Counted from the stretch's first letter, positions 25,420-34,384 are shown. The stretch is DNA of 64,000 bases from Sphingobacteriales bacterium (GCA_016718845.1 JADKCK010000020.1:17054-81053), one strand, 5' to 3'. The notes: generated from the letters alone by a model not told the origin. Made by a program: numbers and translations.

Positions 25420-25975
25420 CTTAAAAATCATAAGCCATCATAAAAATCATAAAAAATCAGCGTTCTATTTTGACACATAGGAACATAGATAATGGTGGTG
25501 AAGTGGCGAAGGAGTGAAGTGGTGAGCCATCATAAAAATCATAAAAAATCAGCGTTCTATTTTGACACATAGGAACATAGATAATGGTGGTGAAGTGGCG
25601 AAGGAGCGAAGTGGTGAGCCATCAGCAATCATAAAAAATCAGCGTTCTATTTTGACACATAGGAACATAGATAATGGTGGTGAAGTGGCGAAGGAGTGAA
25701 GTGGTGAGCAATCATAAAAATCATAAAAAATCAGCGTTCTATTTTGACACATAGGAACATAGATAATGGTGGTGAAGTGGCGAAGGAGTGAAGTGGTGAG
25801 CAATCATAAAAATCATAAAAAATCAGCGTTCTATTTTGACACATAGGAACATAGATAATGGTGGTGAAGTGGCGAAGGAGTGAAGTGGTGAGCAATCATA
25901 AAAATCATAAAAAATCAGCGTTCTATTTTGACACATAGGAACATAGATTTTCATAGAGACATAGATAATGGTGTC
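25420..25975. repeat. R2 tandem array, right of the NO island
   Basis: Six units of about 92 bp, each with AAAAATCAGCGTTCTATTTT, ACACATAGGAACATAGATAA and GGTGAAGTGGCGAAGGAG. Two more single R2 units occur at about 26142-26200 and 26395-26455, between R1 copies. No gene lies in 25200-26760. Confidence 0.8.
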
Positions 25976-26113
25976 TATCCCCTCAAAAAAACTTTTACTT
26001 GTTGTGACTTTTGCCTACCTCCTTGCGTCTTAATACCCGAGTGAGTGTAGTGATTGAAGTAGCATAGTTTGGAGAAGAACGTACCGAAAGGCTGCGTTCT
26101 TCTTTTTTTTGGT
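25976..26113 (+). repeat. R1 element copy 3
   Basis: Nearly identical to copy 1, including the preceding GGTGTCTATCCCCTC. The terminator stem GAAGAACG/CGTTCTTC is unchanged. Confidence 0.7.
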
Positions 26114-26220
26114 AGATGTGGTGATGATGATCTACGCAAACTTAAAAATCATAAGCCATCATAAAAATCATAAAAAATCAGCGTTCTATTTTACAATGTG
26201 GCGATATAAATAGCAACTAT

Positions 26221-26357
26221 CCCATCCCCTCAAAAAAAACTTTTACTTGTTGTGACATTTGCCTACCTCCTTGCGTCTTAATACCCGAGTGAGTGTAGTG
26301 ATTGAAGTAGCATAGTTTGGAGAAGAACGACGCCGAAAGGCTGCGTTCTTCTTTTTT
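26221..26357 (+). repeat. R1 element copy 4
   Basis: As copy 3, but with GAAGAACGACGCCGAAAGGC in the terminator arm, which extends the pairing (CGCC/GGC around a GAAA tetraloop). Confidence 0.7.
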
Positions 26358-26469
26358 TTGGTAGATGTGGTGATGATGATCTACGCAAACTTAAAAATCA
26401 TAAGCCATCATAAAAATCATAAAAAATCAGCGTTCTATTTTACAATGTGGCGATATAAATAGCAACTAT

Positions 26470-26611
26470 CCCATCCCCTCAAAAAAAACTTTACTTGTTG
26501 TGACTTTTACCTACCTCCTTGCGTCTTAATACCCGAGTGAGTGTAGTGATTGAAGTAGCATAGTTTGGAGAAGAACAACGCCGAAAGGATGTTTGTTCTT
26601 CTCTTTTTTTT
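26470..26611 (+). repeat. R1 element copy 5 with compensatory stem change
   Basis: The stem reads GAGAAGAACAA...TTGTTCTTCTC instead of GAAGAACG...CGTTCTTC: both arms changed together, so pairing is preserved. This supports a functional RNA hairpin. It is the nearest copy to the following gene (about 155 bp). Confidence 0.7.
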
Positions 26612-26686
26612 GCCTAACCAGAAACAGTGTTTAAACAAGTCTTGCGTTTGTAACAAAATATTGAGTCCACTTGCAACCATAATGCG

Positions 26687-26694
26687 TATCTTTG
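26687..26694 (+). promoter_or_regulatory. Candidate -7 box TATCTTTG for the PorU2-like gene
   Basis: TAnnTTTG 72 bp before the GTG start, with TTG at 26661-26663 (23-bp spacing). Confidence 0.5.
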
Positions 26695-26766
26695 CCGTCT
26701 GTTAGGTGTTGGCTAATTTTTAGCTACATCAGGGTTTAATAAAAAAAATAAAAACATTAATTTATC

Positions 26767-27264
26767 GTGAAAAGATATTACGCAACTATTTTCGCTTTTT
26801 TACTTTTTTGCACCACCGTACAAGCACAATATTATAACGAGTGGATTGATTACAGCAAAACCTATTACAAGATTAAAGTACCTACAACGGGCTTGTATCG
26901 CATACCTTATAACACTTTGCAAAGTGCTGGGTTACCGTTGGTAGGTAGTTATTTTGCGTTGTACAACAAAGGGCAAGCGGTGCCTATTTATGTATCTACC
27001 GACGGAGAATTGGGCAGCACCGATTATATTGAGTTTTATGGATTGCGCAACGATGGCTCATTTGATACTGGATTGTTCAACAATGCCAACGACCAAATCC
27101 ACCCCGAGCGCAGTTTATTTTCGGACACGGCTACCTATTACCTAACTATCAACACGGTGTCGCCAAACTTGCGGTTTCAAAGTACCCCAAACGATGTTAG
27201 CACCCTCCGGCTGCCGAGCCTTATTTTTTGCACCAAATTAATCAAACATACAGCAATGTACTAA
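26767..27264 (+). CDS. PorU2-like C25 peptidase, N-terminal part (frameshifted)
   Basis: Starts at GTG with a signal peptide (MKRYYATIFAFLLFCTTVQAQ) followed by YNEWIDYSKTYYKIKVPTTG, the typical N-terminus of PorU2/C25-family T9SS proteins. The frame runs into nonsense after NDVST. Adding one C to the CCC run near 27203-27206 continues it as TPPAAEPYFLHQINQTY in the frame of the next ORF. So this is the first sixth of one gene of about 980 codons, split by one missing base. The run of identical bases makes a sequencing error plausible. Confidence 0.8.
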   Translation: MKRYYATIFAFLLFCTTVQAQYYNEWIDYSKTYYKIKVPTTGLYRIPYNTLQSAGLPLVGSYFALYNKGQAVPIYVSTDGELGSTDYIEFYGLRNDGSFDTGLFNNANDQIHPERSLFSDTATYYLTINTVSPNLRFQSTPNDVSTLRLPSLIFCTKLIKHTAMY

Positions 27265-29702
27265 CCAGCGGGGCTGCCTTTTATGCCAACGGGCGCAACA
27301 ATACCTACGCCCATTTTGATAAAAACGAAGGCTGGGCAAGTAGCGATATTTTGGGCAACAGCAATCAAAGTTTTATTGTTGCTACACCTTGGGTGGCTAC
27401 TATTGCGCCACTTAACGCCACAGTAAATATAAAAACCATTGGCAGAACCAACGATTTAAGCATTGATACCGACCACCACGTGACCATATCGGTAGGGGCT
27501 ACGCAATATGGCAATGCCACCTACGAGGGTTACAACAGCCAAGTATTTAACTTTGATATGCCTTTAAGCGCATTAGGCAGCATACAAACACCGTTTACTA
27601 TAGCATCGGTGCAAGATTTGGCAAGTACCGACAACAACGCTTTGGCTTATATTAAGCTAAGGTATCCGCGTTTGTTTAATTTTGGCAATCAACGCTCGTT
27701 TTTATTTTCGCTGCCCAACGATACCGAAAAATACCTAGAAATAGAGAATTTTAATGGCGAAACCACACCTGTTTTGTACGATTTAACCAACCTTTTGCGC
27801 CTTTTGCCCGTGCAAATAGGTAGCAAATGGGCTATAAAATTACCACCCGGTTTGGTTGATGAAGCCAATAGGCAGTTGTTTTTAAGCAACAGCACCTCGC
27901 CTTTGGCAGTTACTACCGTTACCAATTTACAACACACCCAGTTTGTTGACTACACACAGCCATCTAACCAAGGTAATTACGTAATTGTAACGCATAGTAG
28001 CTTGTTAGATGCAGCCAATCAATATGCCACTTACAGGGCATCTAATGTTGGCGGTAGTTTTTCTGTAAAAGTAATTGATATTGACGAACTGTACGATCAA
28101 TTTGCGTATGGCATTGCCAAACACCCCTTAGCCATACGCCATTTTACCAATCTTGCCCGCGATAGTTGGGGTATTAGCCCCGAATATATGCTGTTGTTGG
28201 GGGCAGCCAGGGTGTACGCTGAATTTGGTATTTTTGATAACTACAACCGTTGTTTGGTGCCTACGTATGGCAGCCCACCGTCTGATGTGTTGTTGGCAGC
28301 CCGCAGTGCCTATACCGATGTGCCACAATTAGCCATAGGGCGCATACCCGCTACTACGCCCACCGAAGTACTAAGTTATCTAAGCAAAATACAACAATAC
28401 GAGGCAACCCGAGATGATTTTGGCTGCGACCAAGCTAATTTTTGGCGAAAAAATATGGTACTTATTGCACAAGAGGCAAACGCTGCCGAGTTAAGCACCG
28501 ACTCTATCTACCTAAATACCTACAAAAACATATTACAAGGTAATGGCTTTGGCTTGCACACACAAGCACAATATAGTTTGTTAGGTAGCAACCAAACGGC
28601 TACTAATCTAAATCAAAACCTAAGCGACGGAACCAATATTTTGCTTTATACAGGCAACAGCAATGCGGGCTATTGGCAATTTAACGTGGGGCAACCCAAC
28701 AGTTATAACAACACCAACGGGCGGTATCCGTTTATTGTATCTAATGCTGGTTTTACGGGCAACATACACAATAGCAACCCCACAATGGCAAACGATTATG
28801 TGCTAGCCCCCGAGCGCGGAGCTATTGGCTTTGCCGACAACAGCAACGCCCGCGCACCCGAAGCCAACGCCCAATATACCCAACAATGGCTACAAAACCT
28901 AAGCAGCACCAACTACTTACAAGGCATCGGAAGCACTTTTACCACCACCGCTCAAAACCTATTTAACCCCAACCCCACCACCGACGCCGAGCGTTTGCTT
29001 AAACTAACCTGCCAAACCTATACACTTGCCGCCGACCCAGGACTAAACATAACACCGCGCCTAAAACCCGAGTATGTGATAGATGCCAACAGCGCCACAT
29101 TTTATAATCCCGAAACAAGCTACCCTATTCTTAGCAACCCACCTTATATATCGGCAATAATGCCCAATTTCGAGGCTCGTTTGGTGGTGCTAAACATGGG
29201 TAAAGCCCTTACCGACTCGGTAAATATACGGGTAAGCCGCTTAAAACAAGATCTTAGTTTGGTAGATGTTGTTAGCCAACGCATTGCCACGCCGTATTAT
29301 GCCGATACCGTTTCGGTGATTATCCCCAACAATTTACCCGACGAAGATGGCGGCACAACACTCTACTTTTTTGTTGATGCCAATACCGAAATAACCGAAA
29401 GTTGCGAGGGCAACAATGTGTACAGCAAAGTTTTTGAAATGTATTTGTACAATAGTATAGAAAACATCAACCAAGTACCGCTAAACATTTACCCAAACCC
29501 CACCAATGGTTTGCTACACATTAGTGCCCAACAATTAGACCCAGCCAACAACCAATTTTTGTTGTTTGATGCAACGGGTAAACTGATGCTGCAACAAACA
29601 TTAAACCAAACAAACAATACTGTTTCGGTGGCACACCTGCCAAGCGGCATGTATTGGTGTAGGTTAAATAACAAGGTAGCCAAGTTAGTAATTGTACAAT
29701 AA
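27228..29702 (+). CDS. PorU2-like C25 peptidase, main part, catalytic pair apparently lost, type A T9SS tail
   Basis: 824 residues that continue the preceding ORF. The Peptidase_C25 fold is recognisable: 'ISPEYMLLLGAARVYAE', PSDVLLAARSAYTD, LAIGRIPATTPTEVLSYLSK and FWRKNMVLIAQE. In active relatives I expect a GH(G/S) motif with the catalytic His and an NGC motif with the catalytic Cys. Here they read LLYTGNSNAGYW and VSNAGFTGN, so both residues seem substituted. The end is a type A T9SS sorting domain (NIYPNPTNGLLHIS...LPSGMYWCRL). Probably an exported pseudo-peptidase, not an active sortase. It ends 100 bp before a strong terminator. Confidence 0.82.
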   Translation: MHQINQTYSNVLTSGAAFYANGRNNTYAHFDKNEGWASSDILGNSNQSFIVATPWVATIAPLNATVNIKTIGRTNDLSIDTDHHVTISVGATQYGNATYEGYNSQVFNFDMPLSALGSIQTPFTIASVQDLASTDNNALAYIKLRYPRLFNFGNQRSFLFSLPNDTEKYLEIENFNGETTPVLYDLTNLLRLLPVQIGSKWAIKLPPGLVDEANRQLFLSNSTSPLAVTTVTNLQHTQFVDYTQPSNQGNYVIVTHSSLLDAANQYATYRASNVGGSFSVKVIDIDELYDQFAYGIAKHPLAIRHFTNLARDSWGISPEYMLLLGAARVYAEFGIFDNYNRCLVPTYGSPPSDVLLAARSAYTDVPQLAIGRIPATTPTEVLSYLSKIQQYEATRDDFGCDQANFWRKNMVLIAQEANAAELSTDSIYLNTYKNILQGNGFGLHTQAQYSLLGSNQTATNLNQNLSDGTNILLYTGNSNAGYWQFNVGQPNSYNNTNGRYPFIVSNAGFTGNIHNSNPTMANDYVLAPERGAIGFADNSNARAPEANAQYTQQWLQNLSSTNYLQGIGSTFTTTAQNLFNPNPTTDAERLLKLTCQTYTLAADPGLNITPRLKPEYVIDANSATFYNPETSYPILSNPPYISAIMPNFEARLVVLNMGKALTDSVNIRVSRLKQDLSLVDVVSQRIATPYYADTVSVIIPNNLPDEDGGTTLYFFVDANTEITESCEGNNVYSKVFEMYLYNSIENINQVPLNIYPNPTNGLLHISAQQLDPANNQFLLFDATGKLMLQQTLNQTNNTVSVAHLPSGMYWCRLNNKVAKLVIVQ

Positions 29703-29802
29703 ATTTGTTGCTGTAAAAACCTCAATTATCCGCAATTAATAGAGATGCAACTATTTTACAAGATAAATCGACAAGTAGCAGATTAATTTCCCTCCTCTCT
29801 CC

Positions 29803-29858
29803 CAAAAAAAACACTCCCTTTCTTTGTACTTATGAACAAAGAAAGGGAGTGTTTTTTA
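29803..29858. terminator. Bidirectional intrinsic terminator
   Basis: AAACACTCCCTTTCTTTGT and ACAAAGAAAGGGAGTGTTT form a 19-bp stem with an A-run before and a T-run after it. It separates the convergent PorU2-like gene and hsp20. Confidence 0.88.
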
Positions 29859-29906
29859 ATTAGCTTGACCAAAAGCCAATTTACCGTCAAAAGCAAAACG
29901 TCGGGT

Positions 29907-30341
29907 TTAGTTTACCGAAATACTCACTTTAACAGGCTCTACCTCGGCTGGTTTTAGCTTGGGTAGGGCTACGTACAAAATGCCATTTTCGTATCGAGCC
30001 GCAATATTTTGCGTATCAACCACATTTTTAGGCACCTCGAAACTGCGTTTAAAGTTACCAATAGCAAACTCTTGGCGGCGGTAGTTAGGCTTTGTTTCTT
30101 GGGTTGCAGCAGGTTTTTCGGCACTAATAGTCAGCAACAATTTATCAAACGATACATTGATTTGCTCTTTCTCAAAACCCGGCAAAGCCACTTCAAGGTC
30201 AAAGCTATCTACACCCTCGGCAATATTTACAGCAGTAACACCCTTGTTGTTGTTGCCACAATTTGCCTGCGTAGCCCATGCCTGATTAGGAAAACCAAAC
30301 ATCCACGCTTTGTCATACGGATTAAATGCTGTTGTTTTCAT
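29907..30341 (-). CDS. Hsp20/alpha-crystallin small heat shock protein
   Basis: 144 residues. The alpha-crystallin domain (about 40-140) has DSFDLEVALPGFEKEQINVS, FKRSFEVPKNVV and the C-terminal RYENGILYVALPKLKP strand with its A-x-x-x-G-x-L motif variant. Small heat shock proteins hold unfolding proteins without ATP. A palindrome-rich divergent region separates it from gdh. Confidence 0.94.
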   Translation of the reverse strand: MKTTAFNPYDKAWMFGFPNQAWATQANCGNNNKGVTAVNIAEGVDSFDLEVALPGFEKEQINVSFDKLLLTISAEKPAATQETKPNYRRQEFAIGNFKRSFEVPKNVVDTQNIAARYENGILYVALPKLKPAEVEPVKVSISVN

Positions 30342-30483
30342 AAGATAATTCTTTTTTTATTTTTTTGATTGTTAATTTTGATAAAATAAAATAGTTTGCA
30401 CGCAGTTATTACTAACTAAATACAAACACACCATACAATAGTCAAATGCTATGCCAAGGCTTTTTTTGCGGCTATAAGCTACA

Positions 30484-30543
30484 TTTTGACATAAACAAAT
30501 GCCAAAATATCAATCAAAAACAATATTTACTGACATTTTGTCA
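30484..30543. promoter_or_regulatory. Palindromes between divergent hsp20 and gdh
   Basis: TTTTGACAT (30484-30492) and ATGCCAAAA (30499-30507) are inverted with one mismatch. Another palindrome TGACATTTTGTCA is at 30531-30543. They sit in the shared 360-bp region and may be operators. No known regulator can be named. Confidence 0.35.
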
Positions 30544-30622
30544 AAAAAAACAATTACCCCTCTATCAAAACCACCTTATAATTGCCTAATAACCAAAATA
30601 GCGAAAATTCGCTATCTTTTTG

Positions 30623-30653
30623 TTGCTTGCTCGCAAAAAAAGGCTTACCTTTG
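30623..30653 (+). promoter_or_regulatory. gdh promoter TTG-N20-TACCTTTG
   Basis: TTG at 30623-30625 and TACCTTTG at 30646-30653 with exactly 20 bp between, 50 bp before the start codon. Confidence 0.7.
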
Positions 30654-30703
30654 CGTCCAAATATCTGCGAACAAAAAATAGTTCAACATATCAAATTTCT
30701 CTT

Positions 30704-32131
30704 ATGTCTTCAAATAATTCTGGCTTTAGTTTTTACGAAAGCGTAGAGCGTATTTTCGATAAAGCAGCAGCTATCACCAAACACCCTGCAGGTTTGTTGA
30801 AACAAATACGCGTATGTAATAGCGTATACAAAATGCACTTTCCGGTAAAAATAGACGGCGAAGTGCAAGTAATCGAGGCTTACCGCGTGCAGCACAGCCA
30901 CCACAAAACACCTTGTAAGGGCGGTATCCGCTACAGCAGCGCCGTTGACCAAGACGAAGTAATGGCACTAGCATCGTTGATGACCTACAAATGCGCCATC
31001 ATGGATGTGCCTTTTGGCGGTGCAAAAGGCGGTATCAAAATTAGCCCGCGCGATTATACGCCCGACCAACTCGAACGCATTACACGCCGTTATGCTACCG
31101 AGTTAATCAAGAAAAATTTTATCGGGCCAGCCGTTGATGTACCAGCACCCGACTACGGAACAGGCCCCCGCGAAATGGCTTGGATACTAGACACCTACGT
31201 AACCTTTAACCCGCAAAACATTGATGCGGCAGGCTGCGTAACAGGTAAGCCCATTACCCAAGGTGGTGTACGCGGTCGTACAGAAGCCACTGGCCGTGGC
31301 GTGTTTTTTGGCACACGCGAGTTTTGTAACAACGCCGACGACATGAAAGCACTAGGCTTAACACCAGGCATTGCAGGCAAAACCGTAGTAGTGCAAGGCT
31401 TAGGCAATGTAGGCTATCATGCCGCTTACTTTTTTCAACAAGGCGGAGCTAAAATTATTGGCTTAGCCGAATACGAAGGCGCTATCTACGACCCAACAGG
31501 CAAAGGCTTTGATGTAGACGATGTAGTACGCCACCGAAAAGAAACAGGCAGCATACTCAACTACCCCGGAGCTACCAACATCGTTAAAAGTTCCGACGCC
31601 CTTGAACTAGAATGCGACATCCTTATCCCCGCAGCCCTCGAACGCGTAATTCATGCCGAAAACGCCCCACGCGTAAAAGCAAAAATTATTGCCGAAGCCG
31701 CCAACGGACCATTAACCCCCGAAGCCGACGACATATTTAACGAAAAAGGCATTATTGTTATCCCCGATGTGTACCTCAACGCAGGCGGTGTAACCGTATC
31801 TTATTTCGAATGGATTAAAAATCTATCACACATACGCTTTGGTCGTATGGACAAACGCTACCACGAGTACTCGTATCGCAACATGATTGAAACCGTCGAA
31901 AAAATGACCGGCAAAAACCTTAGCGAACGCGAAATTGCCATGCTAACACGTGGCGCCGACGAAGAAGATATCGTTAACTCGGGTTTAGAAGAATCAATGG
32001 TATCTGCCTTTGTAGGTATCCACGAAACATGGAAAAAACACGAGCAATGTAAAGACCTTCGTACAGCCGCCTTTATTGTTGCCATCGAAAAAGTAGCCAC
32101 AGCTTACCTCGAATTAGGTATTTTCCCCTAA
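30704..32131 (+). CDS. Glu/Leu/Phe/Val dehydrogenase (glutamate dehydrogenase)
   Basis: 475 residues from the ATG at 30704 (MSSNNSGFSFYESVERIFDK); the longer frame would translate the promoter. The dimerisation/substrate domain has KTPCKGGIRYS, the catalytic Lys region PFGGAKGGI and VDVPAPDYGTGPREMAWILD. The Rossmann domain has VVVQGLGNVGYHAAYF. It interconverts glutamate and 2-oxoglutarate plus ammonium with NAD(P)H. Its pairing in this window with glnN suggests a role in ammonium assimilation or release. Strong promoter and terminator frame it as a single unit. Confidence 0.95.
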   Translation: MSSNNSGFSFYESVERIFDKAAAITKHPAGLLKQIRVCNSVYKMHFPVKIDGEVQVIEAYRVQHSHHKTPCKGGIRYSSAVDQDEVMALASLMTYKCAIMDVPFGGAKGGIKISPRDYTPDQLERITRRYATELIKKNFIGPAVDVPAPDYGTGPREMAWILDTYVTFNPQNIDAAGCVTGKPITQGGVRGRTEATGRGVFFGTREFCNNADDMKALGLTPGIAGKTVVVQGLGNVGYHAAYFFQQGGAKIIGLAEYEGAIYDPTGKGFDVDDVVRHRKETGSILNYPGATNIVKSSDALELECDILIPAALERVIHAENAPRVKAKIIAEAANGPLTPEADDIFNEKGIIVIPDVYLNAGGVTVSYFEWIKNLSHIRFGRMDKRYHEYSYRNMIETVEKMTGKNLSEREIAMLTRGADEEDIVNSGLEESMVSAFVGIHETWKKHEQCKDLRTAAFIVAIEKVATAYLELGIFP

Positions 32132-32167
32132 TCTTACCCTACAATAAAAAAAAATTTATTGTATAAC

Positions 32168-32213
32168 AACAGCCCCCTACTATCGTCATCGAAAGGTAGG
32201 GGGCTGTTATTAC
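32168..32213 (+). terminator. Intrinsic terminator of gdh
   Basis: AACAGCCCCCTAC and GTAGGGGGCTGTT form a 13-bp GC-rich stem with a 15-nt loop, followed by ATTACCTT; the T-run is weak. Confidence 0.7.
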
Positions 32214-32297
32214 CTTCATACTTCGATACCAATATAAACAAAAATAAAATTTACTTTAACTTTAAAGCCTCCCATTTATCTAACAGCTTGCGCTTTT

Positions 32298-32375
32298 GCC
32301 CCGCTTGACGCGGTAAAGGTTTTTTTGGGGGTGATGATTGGCACTCCCTAATTTGATAAGTAGGTGGCACCCCCA
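32298..32375 (+). repeat. R3 hairpin element, copy holding the intron
   Basis: Runs from GCCCCGCTTGACGCGG through TTTTTTTGGGGGTGATGATT to GTGGCACCCCCA. GGGGGTG and CACCCCC pair. A related copy at 49607-49685 reads GTGGCACCCCCACTACAAAA, without an intron. Confidence 0.65.
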
Positions 32376-33010
32376 GTGTGTCTTGAAGTTTTAGACTAGT
32401 TCTAAAACATGCTGTATTTCTGATGAAGAGGCAATTCCTGTAAGAATTGTGGTTCTTCGGTTAGGACTGAAACTAAGCAGACTAACCAAACTGTTATGGT
32501 GGTGCTTACCTTTCAAGGGTTGGTACTGAGCGACCATAGCGGTATGAATGTAAGAGTTGAACGGAAGTGAATCGCTGGTGAAAGTATCAGCCACTAAACC
32601 CTGTCAAAAGCAATTTCTTGGGGAGATTGTGATGATTATTGAAGCTGAACTTAGTTGCTGTTAATAGGATAGGCGGTATATAGGCGGCAAGACTTACATT
32701 TAGGCAGAATACGGAACAAGAGAACCTAAGTTGAGGTGCTAAGAGAACGGCACAAGTAAAAGAACTTACAAGGCTTATTATCAATACTCAACATTAGGGG
32801 CGGATGCACCCGTAGTAGCGTTGAAGTGCTGTAATGGCAATGGAGCAAGGGGTGCAGTCGGTTAGTTTTAACATAACAAAAAACCTTCGGGAAAGAAGTA
32901 TTATGGAGAAACAAAGTGTATTTAAGCATTAACCGACAAGAGCCGTATGAAGCGAGAGTTTCAAGTACGGTTCTGTGAGAGGGTAGGCAGCAATGCCCGC
33001 TCTACTTGAC
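32376..33010 (+). mobile_element. Group II intron without an intron-encoded protein
   Basis: The 5' end is GTGTG and the 3' end AC. Domain V (32940-32973, 34 nt) has the catalytic AGC triad and folds perfectly: GAGCCGTA/TACGGTTC lower stem, 2-nt bulge AG, TGAAGC/GTTTCA upper stem and a GAGA tetraloop. It is followed by a domain VI helix (AGAGGGTAGGC...GCCCGCTCT). Upstream segments such as GGGGCGGATGCACCCGTAGT fit domains I-III of bacterial introns. Total about 635 nt. There is no reverse transcriptase ORF: only short spurious frames exist, so mobility would need a protein supplied in trans. It sits directly after the hairpin arm of an R3 element. Confidence 0.85.
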
Positions 33011-33185
33011 AAGCAATTAAGCGCCCCATCAAACTAAATACAAACACTAAAAATACAAAAAAATAATAACACTGGAAATATTTACTGTAAAAAACTTATT
33101 CCTACCCTATTTACATAATTCATAATCAATAATTCATAATCAATAATCAAGCCCCCTTCTCCATCAACCATTAAAAAAATAACTT
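33011..33185. other. Spacer between intron and methyltransferase gene
   Basis: A-rich DNA with AATAATCAATAATC-type tandem repeats (33118-33150) up to 35 bp before the start codon. No gene. Confidence 0.5.
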
Positions 33186-33899
33186 TTGAACGGTAAACTT
33201 TACCTTATCCCTAATGTACTAAACAGCGAAACGGTCGAAACCATTCCTGCCTACATTACCGATATTATTGCCCACATTGATGTATTTATTGTCGAGTCGT
33301 TAAAAAATGCTCGTCGTCATTTAGTAAAAATTGGCGTAAAAAATAACGGACGCACCGTTGACCAACTCACTTTTTTTGAGTTAGACAAACACGCCAAAGA
33401 AGGCACCCTTACCCATTATTTACAAGCCGCCTTAGAAGGCAAAAATATTGGCTTATTATCCGATGCCGGCTGCCCTGCCGTTGCCGACCCCGGCAGCTCT
33501 TTGGTAGCAGCCGCACACCGCAAAGGCATCGAGGTAGTACCTTTGGTAGGTCCATCGTCTATCATATTAGCCCTAATGGGTTCGGGCATGAGCGGGCAAT
33601 CGTTTGCTTTTGTGGGCTACTTGCCCATCGACTCGGCACCGCGCAAACAGCGCCTCACCGAACTAGAAAAACGCGCCCAACGCGAAAACCAAACACAGCT
33701 ATTTATAGAAACACCCTATCGCAATCAACAAATTTTAGCCGACATTTTAGCCGCCTGCCAACCCGCTATGCGCCTTTGCATTGCCACCGATATTACCCTG
33801 CCCACCCAATCAATACAAACACGTAGCATAGAGCAGTGGCGCAAAAACCCACCAACCGACCTGCACAAACGCCCCGTAGTGTTTGCACTGGGTAAGTAA
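33186..33899 (+). CDS. RsmI-like tetrapyrrole-methylase-fold SAM methyltransferase
   Basis: 237 residues, probably starting at TTG (33186), because the conserved strand KLYLIPNVL follows at once and no nearby in-frame ATG exists. Motifs of the family are GLLSDAGCPAVADPGSSLVA, 'VVPLVGPSSIILALMGSGMSG' in part, and FIETPYRN. RsmI methylates the 2'-O of C1402 of 16S rRNA; this Bacteroidota branch is annotated as SAM-dependent methyltransferase and may differ in target. A strong terminator follows. Confidence 0.9.
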   Translation: MNGKLYLIPNVLNSETVETIPAYITDIIAHIDVFIVESLKNARRHLVKIGVKNNGRTVDQLTFFELDKHAKEGTLTHYLQAALEGKNIGLLSDAGCPAVADPGSSLVAAAHRKGIEVVPLVGPSSIILALMGSGMSGQSFAFVGYLPIDSAPRKQRLTELEKRAQRENQTQLFIETPYRNQQILADILAACQPAMRLCIATDITLPTQSIQTRSIEQWRKNPPTDLHKRPVVFALGK

Positions 33900-33922
33900 T
33901 ATTTTTATACGCATTGATAAAC

Positions 33923-33966
33923 AAACGCCCTTTTTTTGGTTTTATCCAAAAAAAGGGCGTTTTTAT
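33923..33966. terminator. Intrinsic terminator
   Basis: AAACGCCCTTTTTTTGG and CCAAAAAAAGGGCGTTT form a 17-bp stem with a loop TTTTAT, followed by T residues. Confidence 0.88.
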
Positions 33967-34384
33967 ACATATAAAATCCATAAAAAAATTACACAATCTC
34001 ATTTACTCCTATCATGTAGTTGGTTTCAATAATTGGGCATTTTGCACCTAATTTTCGGTCAGGTATTATAAAAATTGACGTTAAGAAATATCCTAATTAG
34101 ATTTTAAAACGGCATATTTTTGAGCAATAAAGTCATTTTATTTTAAAAAAAATCTAACAAATAAACACCAAACACCCTATTTTTTAAGGCTTTTAGCTCA
34201 AAAAAAACACTTTTTTTGCTTTTTTTGTCAAAAAATGAGGTATTTTTACAGAAAAAGTAGACTTTTTTAAAAAATGGCTTTACCTTTGCACCACAATTAA
34301 TGGCATAACCTATCCGGATGCTGAAAAGCACTTGGGGTTAATTTTAATAATTATTTACCATTTATAATTTACAATTCAAAAAAC
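33967..34384 (+). promoter_or_regulatory. glnN upstream region with -7 box at 34281-34288
   Basis: TACCTTTG at 34281-34288 lies 97 bp before glnN; the expected -33 TTTG is absent at 20 bp. The leader ends with the TTTACCATTTATAATTTACA spacer repeat just before the ATG. The first 300 bp are AT-rich with long T/A runs and no gene. Confidence 0.5.

Noticed and set aside
32391..32929. Short minus-strand ORFs over the group II intron
   Set aside because: They are antisense to the intron RNA, none resembles a reverse transcriptase or maturase, and domain V/VI fold on the plus strand.
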